Positions 1 through 7,761 of a DNA stretch of 7,761 nt are shown piece after piece (positions within the stretch are counted from its first letter, which is position 1; every line of letters starts with the position of its first letter). A model generated the notes under the pieces. It was not told where the DNA came from. It made no database searches and was given only the letters and a program-made list of their open reading frames with translations. The DNA lies in assembly GCA_013815575.1 (NCBI GenBank), contig JACDFX010000060.1, positions 1 through 7,761 on the forward strand. Reading direction: 5' to 3'. The stretch is from Rubrobacter sp. (GTDB taxonomy: Bacteria; Actinomycetota; Rubrobacteria; Rubrobacterales; Rubrobacteraceae). The translations under genes and the position numbers were made by a program.

Positions 1-1
1 G

Positions 2-613
2 GGCGAAGAGCGCATCGGGCTTAACGGGGCGGCGGCGGTGCTGGACGTTCCCCCGGAGAGGGTGCGGCGCTTCGTGCAGGATGGCCGGCTTCGGGCCGGG
101 CGGGGGGAGAACGGGGACTTGGGCCTCTTTCTCGGCGAGGTACTGAACCTGGCGCGCGAGTTGGGTGCCGAGGCCGCGGAGGAGGAGATCTTCGAGGGGG
201 AGTTGATCGGGGAGGATCCCCCCACGAACTCCCGCCTTCCGGCGGTCCCCTTCGAGCGCTACGAGCGCCTCCTGCAACAGGGCCAGGACTACAAGACCCG
301 CCTCGAAGAACGGACCCGCCAGATCGGTGAGGTCCGCCAGGAGCGCGACGCCGCCCGCACGGAGATAGACCGGCTCTGGTCCGAGATAGAACGCCTCAAC
401 CTCGTCGAGTTCCAACGCGAGCTGCAGGAAAAAACCATCTCCACCCTCGAAGAAGAGAAACAAAGGCTCGAGGAGGACCGCAGCCGCATGGTCGAGCAAC
501 ACACCAAACTCACCGAGGAGAAGTCCGCCCTCTCCGAAGATCGCGTCCGCCTCGAAGCCGAACTGAACGCCCTCAAGAACCGCGGCTTCTGGTCCCGCCT
601 CTTCGGCGGGTAA
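2..613 (+). CDS. Helix-turn-helix / coiled-coil protein, 5' end cut by window
   Basis: The frame is open from the left edge, so the gene starts outside the window. A GTG at 38 is possible but would cut away the first helix of the DNA-binding motif. The first visible residues (LNGAAAVLDVPPERVRRF, then a turn and GRLRA) match the N-terminal helix-turn-helix of MerR/excisionase-like proteins, where a short helix pair is followed by an R-x-W/F-x-x-x-G-R-L-x-A wing. From about residue 90 of the visible protein onward the sequence is rich in Glu, Arg, Lys, Gln and Leu with heptad spacing, which predicts a long coiled coil. It ends in a short basic-aromatic tail (GFWSRLFGG) that could touch membrane or a partner. 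A DUF815-type ATPase begins about 40 bases downstream on the same strand, so co-transcription is likely. A DNA-binding or scaffolding role is inferred; no named family was recognised. Confidence 0.75.
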   Translation, partial: GEERIGLNGAAAVLDVPPERVRRFVQDGRLRAGRGENGDLGLFLGEVLNLARELGAEAAEEEIFEGELIGEDPPTNSRLPAVPFERYERLLQQGQDYKTRLEERTRQIGEVRQERDAARTEIDRLWSEIERLNLVEFQRELQEKTISTLEEEKQRLEEDRSRMVEQHTKLTEEKSALSEDRVRLEAELNALKNRGFWSRLFGG

Positions 614-651
614 GCACGCCGCGGCCCGCGTGCTGTAGAGTGCTTTCTCGT

Positions 652-1956
652 ATGCACGGGACGAACATCGAGGTTTTGCTGCTGCGGGCGCGGGGGTTGG
701 GCGTGCTGCGCGGGGTCCTCGACTCGCCGGTGGCGCGGGATCTCCTGGGGCTGCTGGAGGCTCTGGCCGGGGAGAGGCCGGAGTCGGCGGCGCTGGCCGG
801 GATGTTCGGACGGTTGTGGGAAGGGCTGGCTTCGGAGACGGATCGCCTGCTGCCCGACGCCTGGCAGTCCCATATGATGGGGCGGCTGCTGGACGACGAG
901 AACCCTTTCAGCCTGGGAGCCGAGGGGAAAGGGTTGCGTGAGGCGGTGCTGGAACAGGCGCGGCTCGACCTCAGGACGCTCCGGACGCTCTTCGAGCTGG
1001 ACGCGGGGACCCTGCTCGGCATGGTCGAGGGTGCGGTTCCCGGGCTAGCCGGGATCTGGGTCCCCTGGTCGGACCCGACGCATCCTGGTGAGGATTCACC
1101 CCGCGCCGTGGTCTCCCGCAAGCTAGCCGCCGCGGAGGACTGGGACGCTTCGGCGGGGTTCCTGGCTGACCACTTCGCCAGGCACGGAGCCGGTCCCTTC
1201 GGGAAGCACCGGGCGTTCCGCTGGGACGGGGAGGGGCTGCGGAACGTGCCCAACCCGGACCCGGTGCGTCTCACCGGCCTGATCTCCTACGAGCGCGAGC
1301 GGGAGCCCCTGGTCGAGAACACGAGGCGTTTCCTCGCCGGGCTTCCGGCCCACCACGCCCTCCTCTATGGCCCGCCGGGCACGGGCAAGTCCTCGACCGT
1401 CAAGGCCTTGCTCAACGAGTTCGCCGGCGCGGGGCTCCGACTCGTCGAGGTGGCGAAGGAGGACCTGCGCGACCTGCCGCGGATGCTGGACTTCTTGCGC
1501 GGGAGGGCGCCACGCTTCGTGCTCTTCGTGGACGACCTCTCCTTCGAGGAGCACGAGGTCGAGTACAAGGCGCTCAAGGCGCTGCTGGAAGGCAGCGTCG
1601 AGGAGCCCCCCGAGAACGTGCGCCTCTACGCAACCTCCAACCGCCGGAACCTGATCCGGGAGAGCTTCTCCGACCGGGAGGACGGCGTCGGGGCTGATGG
1701 CGACGATGTACACGCCAGGGACACCATGCAGGAGAAACTCTCCCTATCCGCCCGGTTCGGTCTGAGGCTTACCTTTGCGTCCCCCAACCAGAGGGAGTAC
1801 CTCGAGATCGTGGCCGGACTCGCCAAGGAGAGGGGCCTCGAAGTGCCCGAAGAGAAGCTGCGGGAGCGGGCGCTTCTCTGGGACCGCTGGCACGCCGGAC
1901 GCTCCGGGCGCACCGCGCGCCAGTTCGTGGACGAATTGGAGGCGGGGCTCTCGTAA
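652..1956 (+). CDS. DUF815-type AAA ATPase
   Basis: This is an intact P-loop ATPase of about 434 residues. From the ATG at 652, the Walker A motif GPPGTGKS lies at residues 240-247 and the Walker B motif (FVLFVDD) ends at Asp294-Asp295. A sensor-1 type Asn follows in LYATSNRRNL near residue 330. An arginine-rich GRSGRTARQF segment near residues 416-426 resembles the C-terminal signature of DUF815 (PF05673) ATPases, and the protein ends just after it, as the family does. The roughly 200 residues before Walker A are mostly helical and less conserved. The biological role of DUF815 proteins is not established; they are soluble and thought to remodel or load a partner. A GTG at 640 in the same frame would add four residues. 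Neither start has a clear Shine-Dalgarno sequence. The short gap to the coiled-coil gene upstream suggests an operon. Confidence 0.85.
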   Translation: MHGTNIEVLLLRARGLGVLRGVLDSPVARDLLGLLEALAGERPESAALAGMFGRLWEGLASETDRLLPDAWQSHMMGRLLDDENPFSLGAEGKGLREAVLEQARLDLRTLRTLFELDAGTLLGMVEGAVPGLAGIWVPWSDPTHPGEDSPRAVVSRKLAAAEDWDASAGFLADHFARHGAGPFGKHRAFRWDGEGLRNVPNPDPVRLTGLISYEREREPLVENTRRFLAGLPAHHALLYGPPGTGKSSTVKALLNEFAGAGLRLVEVAKEDLRDLPRMLDFLRGRAPRFVLFVDDLSFEEHEVEYKALKALLEGSVEEPPENVRLYATSNRRNLIRESFSDREDGVGADGDDVHARDTMQEKLSLSARFGLRLTFASPNQREYLEIVAGLAKERGLEVPEEKLRERALLWDRWHAGRSGRTARQFVDELEAGLS

Positions 1957-2415
1957 ACCGCTGACGATCGGCACCGCAATCCCAGCCAGACTGCACCAAA
2001 TGAACCGGGAATCGTCCACCCCGGAGAAGACGGCGCCGATGCCCCCGGGCGAAACGCGTTCGCGGGATACGCTATCGGGTTCGTTCGCGGCCCGGACGTT
2101 CCGAGAAAAGAAGTGCTTCTGCTTCTATCGGGCGTCACACTATTTGACTTTGCATAACGTTGATCCGGCGATCTTGACGCTTCGTACCAAGTCAAAGGTC
2201 CGAGCCGGGTAGGAGGAGTACCGGCCAAAAACGCATGGTAACGCAGGCGTGCGCGTCGCCGTCCCCGGCGGTTGCCAGGACCGTCCTTTGCGCGGCGCTT
2301 GTGCCCAACTTGAAACGCCTTGTGAGTAGTTTTAGGTCTAAAATGAGGTGCCGGAGATGTCTTTTCGGGACCTCTGGTAGCCTGTTTGAGGCCGATCTGC
2401 TTTGCTGCACCGAGA
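1957..2415 (+). other. Stretch without a recognisable gene
   Basis: No protein family is recognisable here on either strand. The ATPase frame stays open for 66 codons beyond its TAA, to a second TAA at 2155-2157; this is probably chance in high-GC DNA. Two short inverted repeats are visible: TTTGACTT at 2143-2150 with AAGTCAAA at 2189-2196, and TTTTAG-GT-CTAAAA at 2330-2343. The second could be an operator-like palindrome, but nothing nearby confirms it. Base composition is noticeably more A/T-rich around 2100-2200 and 2300-2420 than in the flanking genes. Confidence 0.5.
2330..2343. repeat. Short palindrome TTTTAG-GT-CTAAAA
   Basis: Two perfect 6-base arms flank a GT centre in otherwise GC-rich DNA, about 85 bases before the GGDEF fragment. 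It could be a protein-binding site or an old insertion-sequence end. There is no other support. Confidence 0.3.
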
Positions 2416-2601
2416 GTGGTGGAGAACCACGGAACCGAAGTAATCCCACACCACGCGGGAAACCGGCTTCTGATCAGGGTGGCCGAGCGCATCGCTCCGC
2501 ATTTGCGTCCCGGAGATAAGTTCGCGCGCTTCGGTGGGGACGAGTTCGCCGTATTGCTCAATGAGGCCGACGCTGCTTCACTCACCAAGTTGCTTCCGTA
2601 A
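2416..2601 (+). pseudogene. GGDEF (diguanylate cyclase) domain fragment
   Basis: This is about 60 codons from the middle of a GGDEF domain, the enzyme that makes c-di-GMP from two GTP. The block HHAGNRLLIRVAERI, then LRPGDKFARF, GGDEF (2533-2547) and AVLLNEAD is a near-perfect match to the family. The preceding part (VVENHGTEVIP) resembles the usual KVVNDSLGH segment but is longer and altered. No metal-binding N-terminal region (L-D-x-D-x-F) is found upstream in any frame. The frame stops at 2599-2601, well before the SxGxA strand and C-terminal helix. About two thirds of the domain is missing, so it cannot be a working cyclase. It is best read as debris of a larger GGDEF or GGDEF-EAL gene, like the pseudogenes at the right end of the window. 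Confidence 0.8.
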
Positions 2602-2748
2602 CCCGGACTTCGCGGCGAGATGTGTCGCTAGAGCGGGGCGCGGAGCGCACAACGAGTTTGTCCGGCACGCTTACCTTCGCCCATTCGTGCTCGGACTTTT
2701 CGAATTTTCTCCTTTCCTGACACGGATGAGGCAAAATGGGGCCATCAG
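2602..2748 (+). other. Non-coding gap between GGDEF fragment and leader repeat
   Basis: No gene or clear signal is visible. The DNA around 2690-2740 is relatively A/T-rich and would be a reasonable place for a promoter feeding the downstream repeat, but no convincing -35/-10 pair at standard spacing was found. Confidence 0.4.
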
Positions 2749-2803
2749 GGCCACAGGCCTTGATGATGTTGGAGCTACCGCAATCGAGGGGGTGAACCGA
2801 AAC

Positions 2804-2830
2804 ATGTTGATGACCCGCAAGTGCTGGTAG
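2804..2830 (+). CDS. Candidate leader peptide MLMTRKCW
   Basis: This is an eight-codon ORF (or six codons from the ATG at 2810) ending in TAG. A G-rich Shine-Dalgarno-like sequence (GGGGGTGA, 2788-2795) lies about 8 bases before the first ATG. Its last six codons encode MTRKCW, identical to the second copy 70 bases on. It is also the 3' end of a longer open frame from 2534 with no recognisable protein content. Translation is inferred only from the signals and the duplication. Confidence 0.3.
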   Translation: MLMTRKCW

Positions 2831-2879
2831 AGGCCGACAGGGTTCTTAGGATACCGCTATTCAGGGAGGTGAACGCAAG

Positions 2880-2900
2880 ATGACCCGTAAGTGCTGGTAG
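2880..2900 (+). CDS. Candidate leader peptide MTRKCW
   Basis: This is a six-codon ORF ending in TAG, preceded by the strongest Shine-Dalgarno in this region (GGGAGGTGA, 2864-2872) seven bases before the ATG. The only base change from copy one inside the ORF is the third position of the Arg codon (CGC to CGT), so the peptide is unchanged. The Cys-Trp end before the stop could act as a ribosome pausing point. A stable hairpin starts 21 bases after the stop, the geometry of an attenuator, and the HD-GYP gene follows. Confidence 0.35.
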   Translation: MTRKCW

Positions 2901-2921
2901 TAAACGTCACACAAAAACAAA

Positions 2922-2951
2922 GCGGTCCGGTGGCGTAGACTGCCGGGCCGC
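2922..2951 (+). promoter_or_regulatory. Leader hairpin upstream of HD-GYP gene
   Basis: A 12-bp stem is formed by 2922-2933 and 2940-2951 with a six-base loop (CGTAGA). All positions pair in RNA made from the + strand, three of them as G-U. On the opposite strand those three would be A-C mismatches, so the structure favours a + strand transcript. No U-run follows it, so it is not a standard intrinsic terminator in that direction. The A-rich stretch before it would give a T-run after a weaker hairpin on the - strand. It lies between the mini-ORFs and the HD-GYP start. Confidence 0.5.
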
Positions 2952-2964
2952 GTTCCAATAGAAT
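2936..2964 (+). promoter_or_regulatory. Candidate sigma-70-type promoter
   Basis: TAGACT (2936-2941) and TAGAAT (2959-2964) are separated by exactly 17 bases and resemble -35 and -10 boxes. If real, transcription would begin near 2971. The ATG at 2963 would then be untranscribed, and the HD-GYP protein would have to start at the TTG at 3026. The -35 lies inside the hairpin, so both cannot be assumed to work at once. Confidence 0.3.
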
Positions 2965-4432
2965 GGTCCCCTATGGGAGACGAGGGGACTACCAGAAGGG
3001 TCGGCACGGGGCGTGGGGAGTAGCATTGGTTTCTAGGCCTCCACGTAGGCTCTTTGCGCGGGCCTATGTGGCCTGCATTATCGTTCTGGCGGTCGCCGCC
3101 TTGGCGGCCTGGTCGGTACGGTTTGGCTTCTTCTTTACGCCGTCGGTGCTCGCTCTGGGCCTCGGGCTGGGCCTCCTGTGCGCCGCGGAGCGCGCCTTCC
3201 CAGTGAGCCTCGGCGTAGGAAAGGTGTCCTTTGAGTTCGGGGGGGCGCCGATACTATTCGCCCTCGTGCTCGGTGGGCCGGTGTGCGCCTTCGTGGCGGC
3301 CCTGCCCTCGGCGGCCTACCGCGACCCTTCGCGGACGGCCTTTCAAGGTTCTGTGCACGTGGCGCAGGTGCTAGCGGGTTGGCTGGTCTTCTCGCTCCTT
3401 TACCCGTCGCCTCTGCTGGTATCTCTGTCGACGACTCCTGCTACGGAGCCCACGTCGTGGGCGTCGCTCGGACTGGGGACCCTCGCGGCCGGGCTAGTCT
3501 TCTACGGGTTGGACGCCCTCATCGGGCCGACGCTCGTACGCTTCAAGTACGGCCTGTCGTGGTGCGAGGTCCTCATGAAGGTTGTCGTTCCCGCCCTGCC
3601 GGCGGACGCCCTGGCCGTGGCGACCGTGCTCGTGGCGGTCCCGATCGCCACCATTCGCGGCCCGCTGGCGGCCGTGGTCCTGTTGGGCGGCACCTACCTC
3701 TCGTCGGTCGCGATGGTCCGCATCAGGGAGCACCGCAAGCGGGCGTTGCGGCTCGAAGAGGAGAACGCCGCCCTCAAAGAAGCGCTGCGGGACTCCAACG
3801 CGGAGCTCGCCTCCCGGCTGGTCGGCCGTCTGGATTCCCGGGACGGGTACACGGCAGCCCATGCTGCCACCTCTGCCGTCTACGCCTGCGACGTGGCGAG
3901 AGAGATGGGCCTCGGCGAAGATCGCTCCAGGGAGGTGCGGCTTGCCGCGCTGCTGATGGACGTGGGGCTTTTGTGGGTACCGGATGATGTCCTACTCACG
4001 CCTCCTGAAAAGCTCAACTCCCTGGGCAGCATGCGCTTGGAAGAGCATCCGAAGGCCGGCGAGGAGGTCCTCTCCTCGGTCCCCGGCCTCGAAGAGGTGG
4101 CCAAGTGGGTCAGATGGCACCACGAGAGGCCCGACGGCACAGGGTACCCGGATCGCCTGCGCGACGAGTGGACCCCGACGGAGGCCAAGATCCTCGCGGC
4201 CTGTTCCCTCTACGCCTCGCTCGTGCTGCACGGTCCCCACACGCCGGGGCTCTCCCTGAGCGAGGCGCGGCGGACGTTGGTCGGCGGGATGGGCGCCGCG
4301 GTGGACGGAGAGGTCGCAAGATCGTTGCTGAGGATACTTTCGTTGGAGGGTCCCGCTTACGCCTCTGCCTCGGACGACCGCTTTTCGTTCCCGGCGCGAG
4401 AGCGGAGGGCGAGCGTAACTCCGTCTCCTTAA
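2963..4432 (+). CDS. Membrane protein with degenerate HD-GYP domain
   Basis: This is an intact ORF of 489 codons. Residues about 33-252 hold six or seven hydrophobic segments (near 35-52, 58-75, 95-115, 132-152, 168-188 and 212-250), a membrane sensor region of no named family. A short coiled-coil linker (253-285) leads to an HD-GYP domain, which normally hydrolyses c-di-GMP. Retained are His300, Asp333, the HP motif (His362-Pro363), HHE (386-388) and DGTGYP (391-396). Altered are the HD motif, which is Met332-Asp333, the following GK, which is GL, and the late metal-ligand Asp, which is Ser415. It may therefore bind c-di-GMP or signal without catalysis. The ATG at 2963 has no ribosome-binding site. 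The TTG at 3026 has GGGGAG five bases upstream and starts just before the first membrane segment, so it is the better start biologically. The stop codon lies at the edge of the ISL3 remnant. Confidence 0.85.
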   Translation: MVPYGRRGDYQKGRHGAWGVALVSRPPRRLFARAYVACIIVLAVAALAAWSVRFGFFFTPSVLALGLGLGLLCAAERAFPVSLGVGKVSFEFGGAPILFALVLGGPVCAFVAALPSAAYRDPSRTAFQGSVHVAQVLAGWLVFSLLYPSPLLVSLSTTPATEPTSWASLGLGTLAAGLVFYGLDALIGPTLVRFKYGLSWCEVLMKVVVPALPADALAVATVLVAVPIATIRGPLAAVVLLGGTYLSSVAMVRIREHRKRALRLEEENAALKEALRDSNAELASRLVGRLDSRDGYTAAHAATSAVYACDVAREMGLGEDRSREVRLAALLMDVGLLWVPDDVLLTPPEKLNSLGSMRLEEHPKAGEEVLSSVPGLEEVAKWVRWHHERPDGTGYPDRLRDEWTPTEAKILAACSLYASLVLHGPHTPGLSLSEARRTLVGGMGAAVDGEVARSLLRILSLEGPAYASASDDRFSFPARERRASVTPSP

Positions 4433-5250
4433 CGGCAAAGTCAGGACATATACTCTGGGTTTTGTCGGAAGCTTGTTGACCACTCCACCAGTAGGTCCCC
4501 GCCGAGATCGCACACACCGTGACCACGAACGACCGCGTGAGCCCGCGCGCTACTGCCACCGCGCTCTCGAGAGCCCGTAGCCGTTTGAGGCAGGCCTTCT
4601 GTTCGAAGGGGGCCCCACCGGCGGCGCGGTACGAATGTCGCGACACGTCGGGTAGGAGGCGCGGCGTTATCGGTGGCTCCGCGTTGCTCGCGGTAGCGAC
4701 CGGGACCGTCGTTCCTCCTGCGCTCGGGACCAGACTACCGACGTCGGACGCACCCACCGTGAGCGTGGTCCCGCCCCCGCATCTCCCCAGCCAGTCTCAT
4801 TCCGTTGGGGCGCCCTTCGTCCCATCGCGCAGGGCACGTAGGGGGTGAGCACCGACTCTGCAGTGGTGCCGGCTCCTTTCCGAGGTTCGGCGAGGTCCTT
4901 GTAGCGCCAGACGATGCGGCGGCTCACACCGAGCTTTCTTGGCCATATCCCGGACGCCCGCTCGTGCCGCTTGCAATCGACGGGTGTCGCGTCGAACTCT
5001 TCGTCCGCAGAGACCTTCTGGATAGCGGTAAACCGACCCCTGTTCGCTCCGACCGTCGCATTGGTGAGCAACTTGTCTAGGACTCCAGGACCTTGGCGAG
5101 GTTGTGGACGAGGTGCCAGAGGTCGGCGACCTGGGTGGCCCGCGTAGTGTACCGGCCGAGAAGGCGTCGGCGTATGCTGGAGCCTCTCAAGCGAGACTGG
5201 CCTTGGCACGGACGACCACGGAGTCGCCGTCGTCGCCGGGACGCCAGCAG
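4425..5250 (-). pseudogene. ISL3-family transposase remnant
   Basis: Reading the - strand from 5250 down, pieces of one ISL3-type transposase appear in the right order but in different frames. They are AYADAFSAG (about 5152-5178), RATQVADLWHLVHNL ending in an in-frame TAG (5077-5142), a helix-turn-helix RKLGVSRRIVWRYKDLAE (about 4885-4940), AESVLTPYVP then RWDEGRPNGMRL after a frame break (about 4765-4860), CLKRLRALESAVAVARGL (about 4530-4600), and GPTGGVVNKL followed by LRRR (about 4425-4500). These correspond to the end of the DDE domain, the internal helix-turn-helix, the RW-x-EG-x-N block and the C-terminal NGQVEGQVN-like motif of this group. The N-terminal zinc-binding half is absent, and the part with the last acidic region appears deleted. 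No terminal inverted repeats were identified. It is a long-dead element, cut on its 5' side where the IS110 remnant begins. Confidence 0.75.
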
Positions 5251-5262
5251 CCATCTTGAAAG

Positions 5263-7276
<2,014 letters not shown>

Positions 7277-7281
7277 TTGGC

Positions 7282-7761
7282 CTCGAGACGGAGCAAAACC
7301 TGCGGCGGGCGCTGGAACGCGGGGAGTTCGGACTCTACTATTAGCCGAAGGTCGCGCCGAAGACCGGCGAGGTGGCCGTGATGTAGGCCCTGCTGCGCTG
7401 GGAACACCCAGAAAGCGGCCTGCTCGTCCCGGACGACTTTCTCGCGGTCGCGGGGCAGACGGGTCTCATCGCGGCCATCGACGACTGGGTGCTCGGGGAG
7501 GCGTGCCGGCAGGGCGGCGCGTGGCAGAGGGCGCGAGTCGGCTGACCGATCGTAAAGGTGAGCGCGAACGTCTCAGCGAAGCAGTTCGCGCGGGATGACT
7601 TGATCGAGAGGGTGGCGGGGACCATCTGAAAGAGGGGGCTGCGCGCCGAGAACCTCTGCTTGGAGGTAAAAGAGGGCGTTCTCATGGCGGATCCCGAGGC
7701 GTCCGTCGCCAAGCTGACGGCACTCAGAGGCCTCGGGGTCGGCGTCGCGCTGGACGACTTC
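7282..7761 (+). pseudogene. EAL-domain phosphodiesterase, four in-frame stops, runs off window
   Basis: One single frame covers 160 codons of an EAL domain, the enzyme that cleaves c-di-GMP to pGpG. It begins LETEQNLRRALERGEFGLYY and continues with PKVAPKTGEV, ALLRWEHPESGLLVPDDF, TGLIAAIDDWVLGEACRQ, VSANVSAKQFARDDL, LRAENLCLEVKEGVLM and VGVALDDF at the right edge. No insertions or deletions are needed. Four stops interrupt it: TAG at 7342-7344 where the family has Gln (YYQPK), TAG at 7384-7386 exactly at the Glu of EAL (M-stop-ALLRW), TGA at 7543-7545, and TGA at 7627-7629. Each is one base from a plausible sense codon. The metal-site Asn (VSAN), the Glu of LEVKE and the DD pair remain. The usual GGDEF partner upstream is missing; instead the frame begins next to the opposed PAS/HD-GYP pseudogene. 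Confidence 0.85.

Larger units (their letters stand above)
2749..2900 (+). repeat. Tandem imperfect repeat carrying mini-ORFs
   Basis: Two head-to-tail units are visible: about 2749-2830 and 2831-2900. Both run in the same order: GGCC(G)ACAGG, a variable part, TACCGC (2776 and 2852), a purine-rich Shine-Dalgarno-like GGTGAAC, and a 3' end ATGACCCG(C/T)AAGTGCTGGTAG. The last 20 bases of the units match at 19 of 20 positions and lie exactly 70 bases apart. The first unit is longer by small insertions, including six extra bases before the final ATG. The block sits just upstream of the intact HD-GYP gene, so it is probably part of its untranslated leader. An aptamer origin, for example a c-di-GMP riboswitch-like fold, was considered but its conserved core could not be aligned. 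Confidence 0.7.

Noticed and set aside
1957..2157. A 66-codon open extension in frame after the ATPase stop
   Set aside because: No family similarity, and DUF815 proteins normally end at this point. Open frames of this length are common by chance in high-GC DNA.
2143..2196. An 8-base inverted repeat TTTGACTT/AAGTCAAA with a 38-base spacer
   Set aside because: An 8-base match at this distance is expected roughly by chance in a stretch of this size, and no element borders coincide with it.
2749..2900. c-di-GMP-I riboswitch as an explanation for the tandem repeat
   Set aside because: Some words look similar (GGCAAA near 2730, GCTACCG near 2774), but the conserved core and tetraloop receptor could not be aligned by eye. 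A covariance-model scan is needed before any such call.
3283..3987. Long + strand ORF of 234 codons inside the HD-GYP gene
   Set aside because: It is a frame shadow with Arg/Gly/Pro-rich random composition; the other frame encodes coherent membrane helices and HD-GYP motifs.
4498..4848. A + strand frame resembling the end of an ECF sigma factor (AEIAHTV then SPRATATALSRARSRL) followed by a hydrophobic segment
   Set aside because: The opposite strand here reads as ordered ISL3 transposase pieces continuous with those on both sides. The sigma-like look is best explained as the antisense of an Arg/Ala/Leu-rich stretch, and no other sigma region is found upstream.

Overview
The window is high-GC DNA. 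Its paralogous c-di-GMP signalling genes and its IS110 and ISL3 insertion sequences suggest a deep-branching actinobacterium, possibly Rubrobacter-like. That assignment is an inference from composition and protein style; no rRNA or other marker gene is present. The window has an ordinary, intact left end and a heavily decayed right half.

Left end (1-1956, + strand): a 5'-truncated gene for a helix-turn-helix/coiled-coil protein is followed about 40 bases later by an intact DUF815-type AAA ATPase. The two look like an operon.

Middle (1957-4432): about 1 kb has no intact gene. It holds a fragment of a GGDEF (diguanylate cyclase) domain and a tandem imperfect repeat. Each repeat copy carries a ribosome-binding site and a tiny ORF ending MTRKCW-stop. 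A GU-tolerant hairpin follows. This leader-like block sits directly upstream of an intact ORF for a multi-spanning membrane protein with a C-terminal HD-GYP domain. That HD-GYP domain has lost key metal ligands (HD is MD, and a conserved late Asp is Ser), so it may be a non-catalytic pseudoenzyme.

Right half (4425-7761): two broken transposase genes lie on the - strand. One is an ISL3-family remnant spread over several frames. The other is an IS110-family gene with two frame breaks but an intact DEDD tetrad. Beyond them is a - strand pseudogene with a PAS stub fused to half an HD-GYP domain and then a degenerate GGDEF domain. Facing it on the + strand is an EAL (c-di-GMP phosphodiesterase) domain, running off the window. 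Its frame is free of indels but carries four stop codons, one exactly at the E of EAL. The two divergent pseudogenes meet within a few bases near 7277-7282, which looks like a rearrangement breakpoint.

Taken together, the locus is a graveyard of c-di-GMP turnover genes (one GGDEF fragment, one PAS/HD-GYP/GGDEF, one EAL) reshaped by insertion sequences. The only intact member is an HD-GYP protein with an altered active site and an unusual upstream leader.
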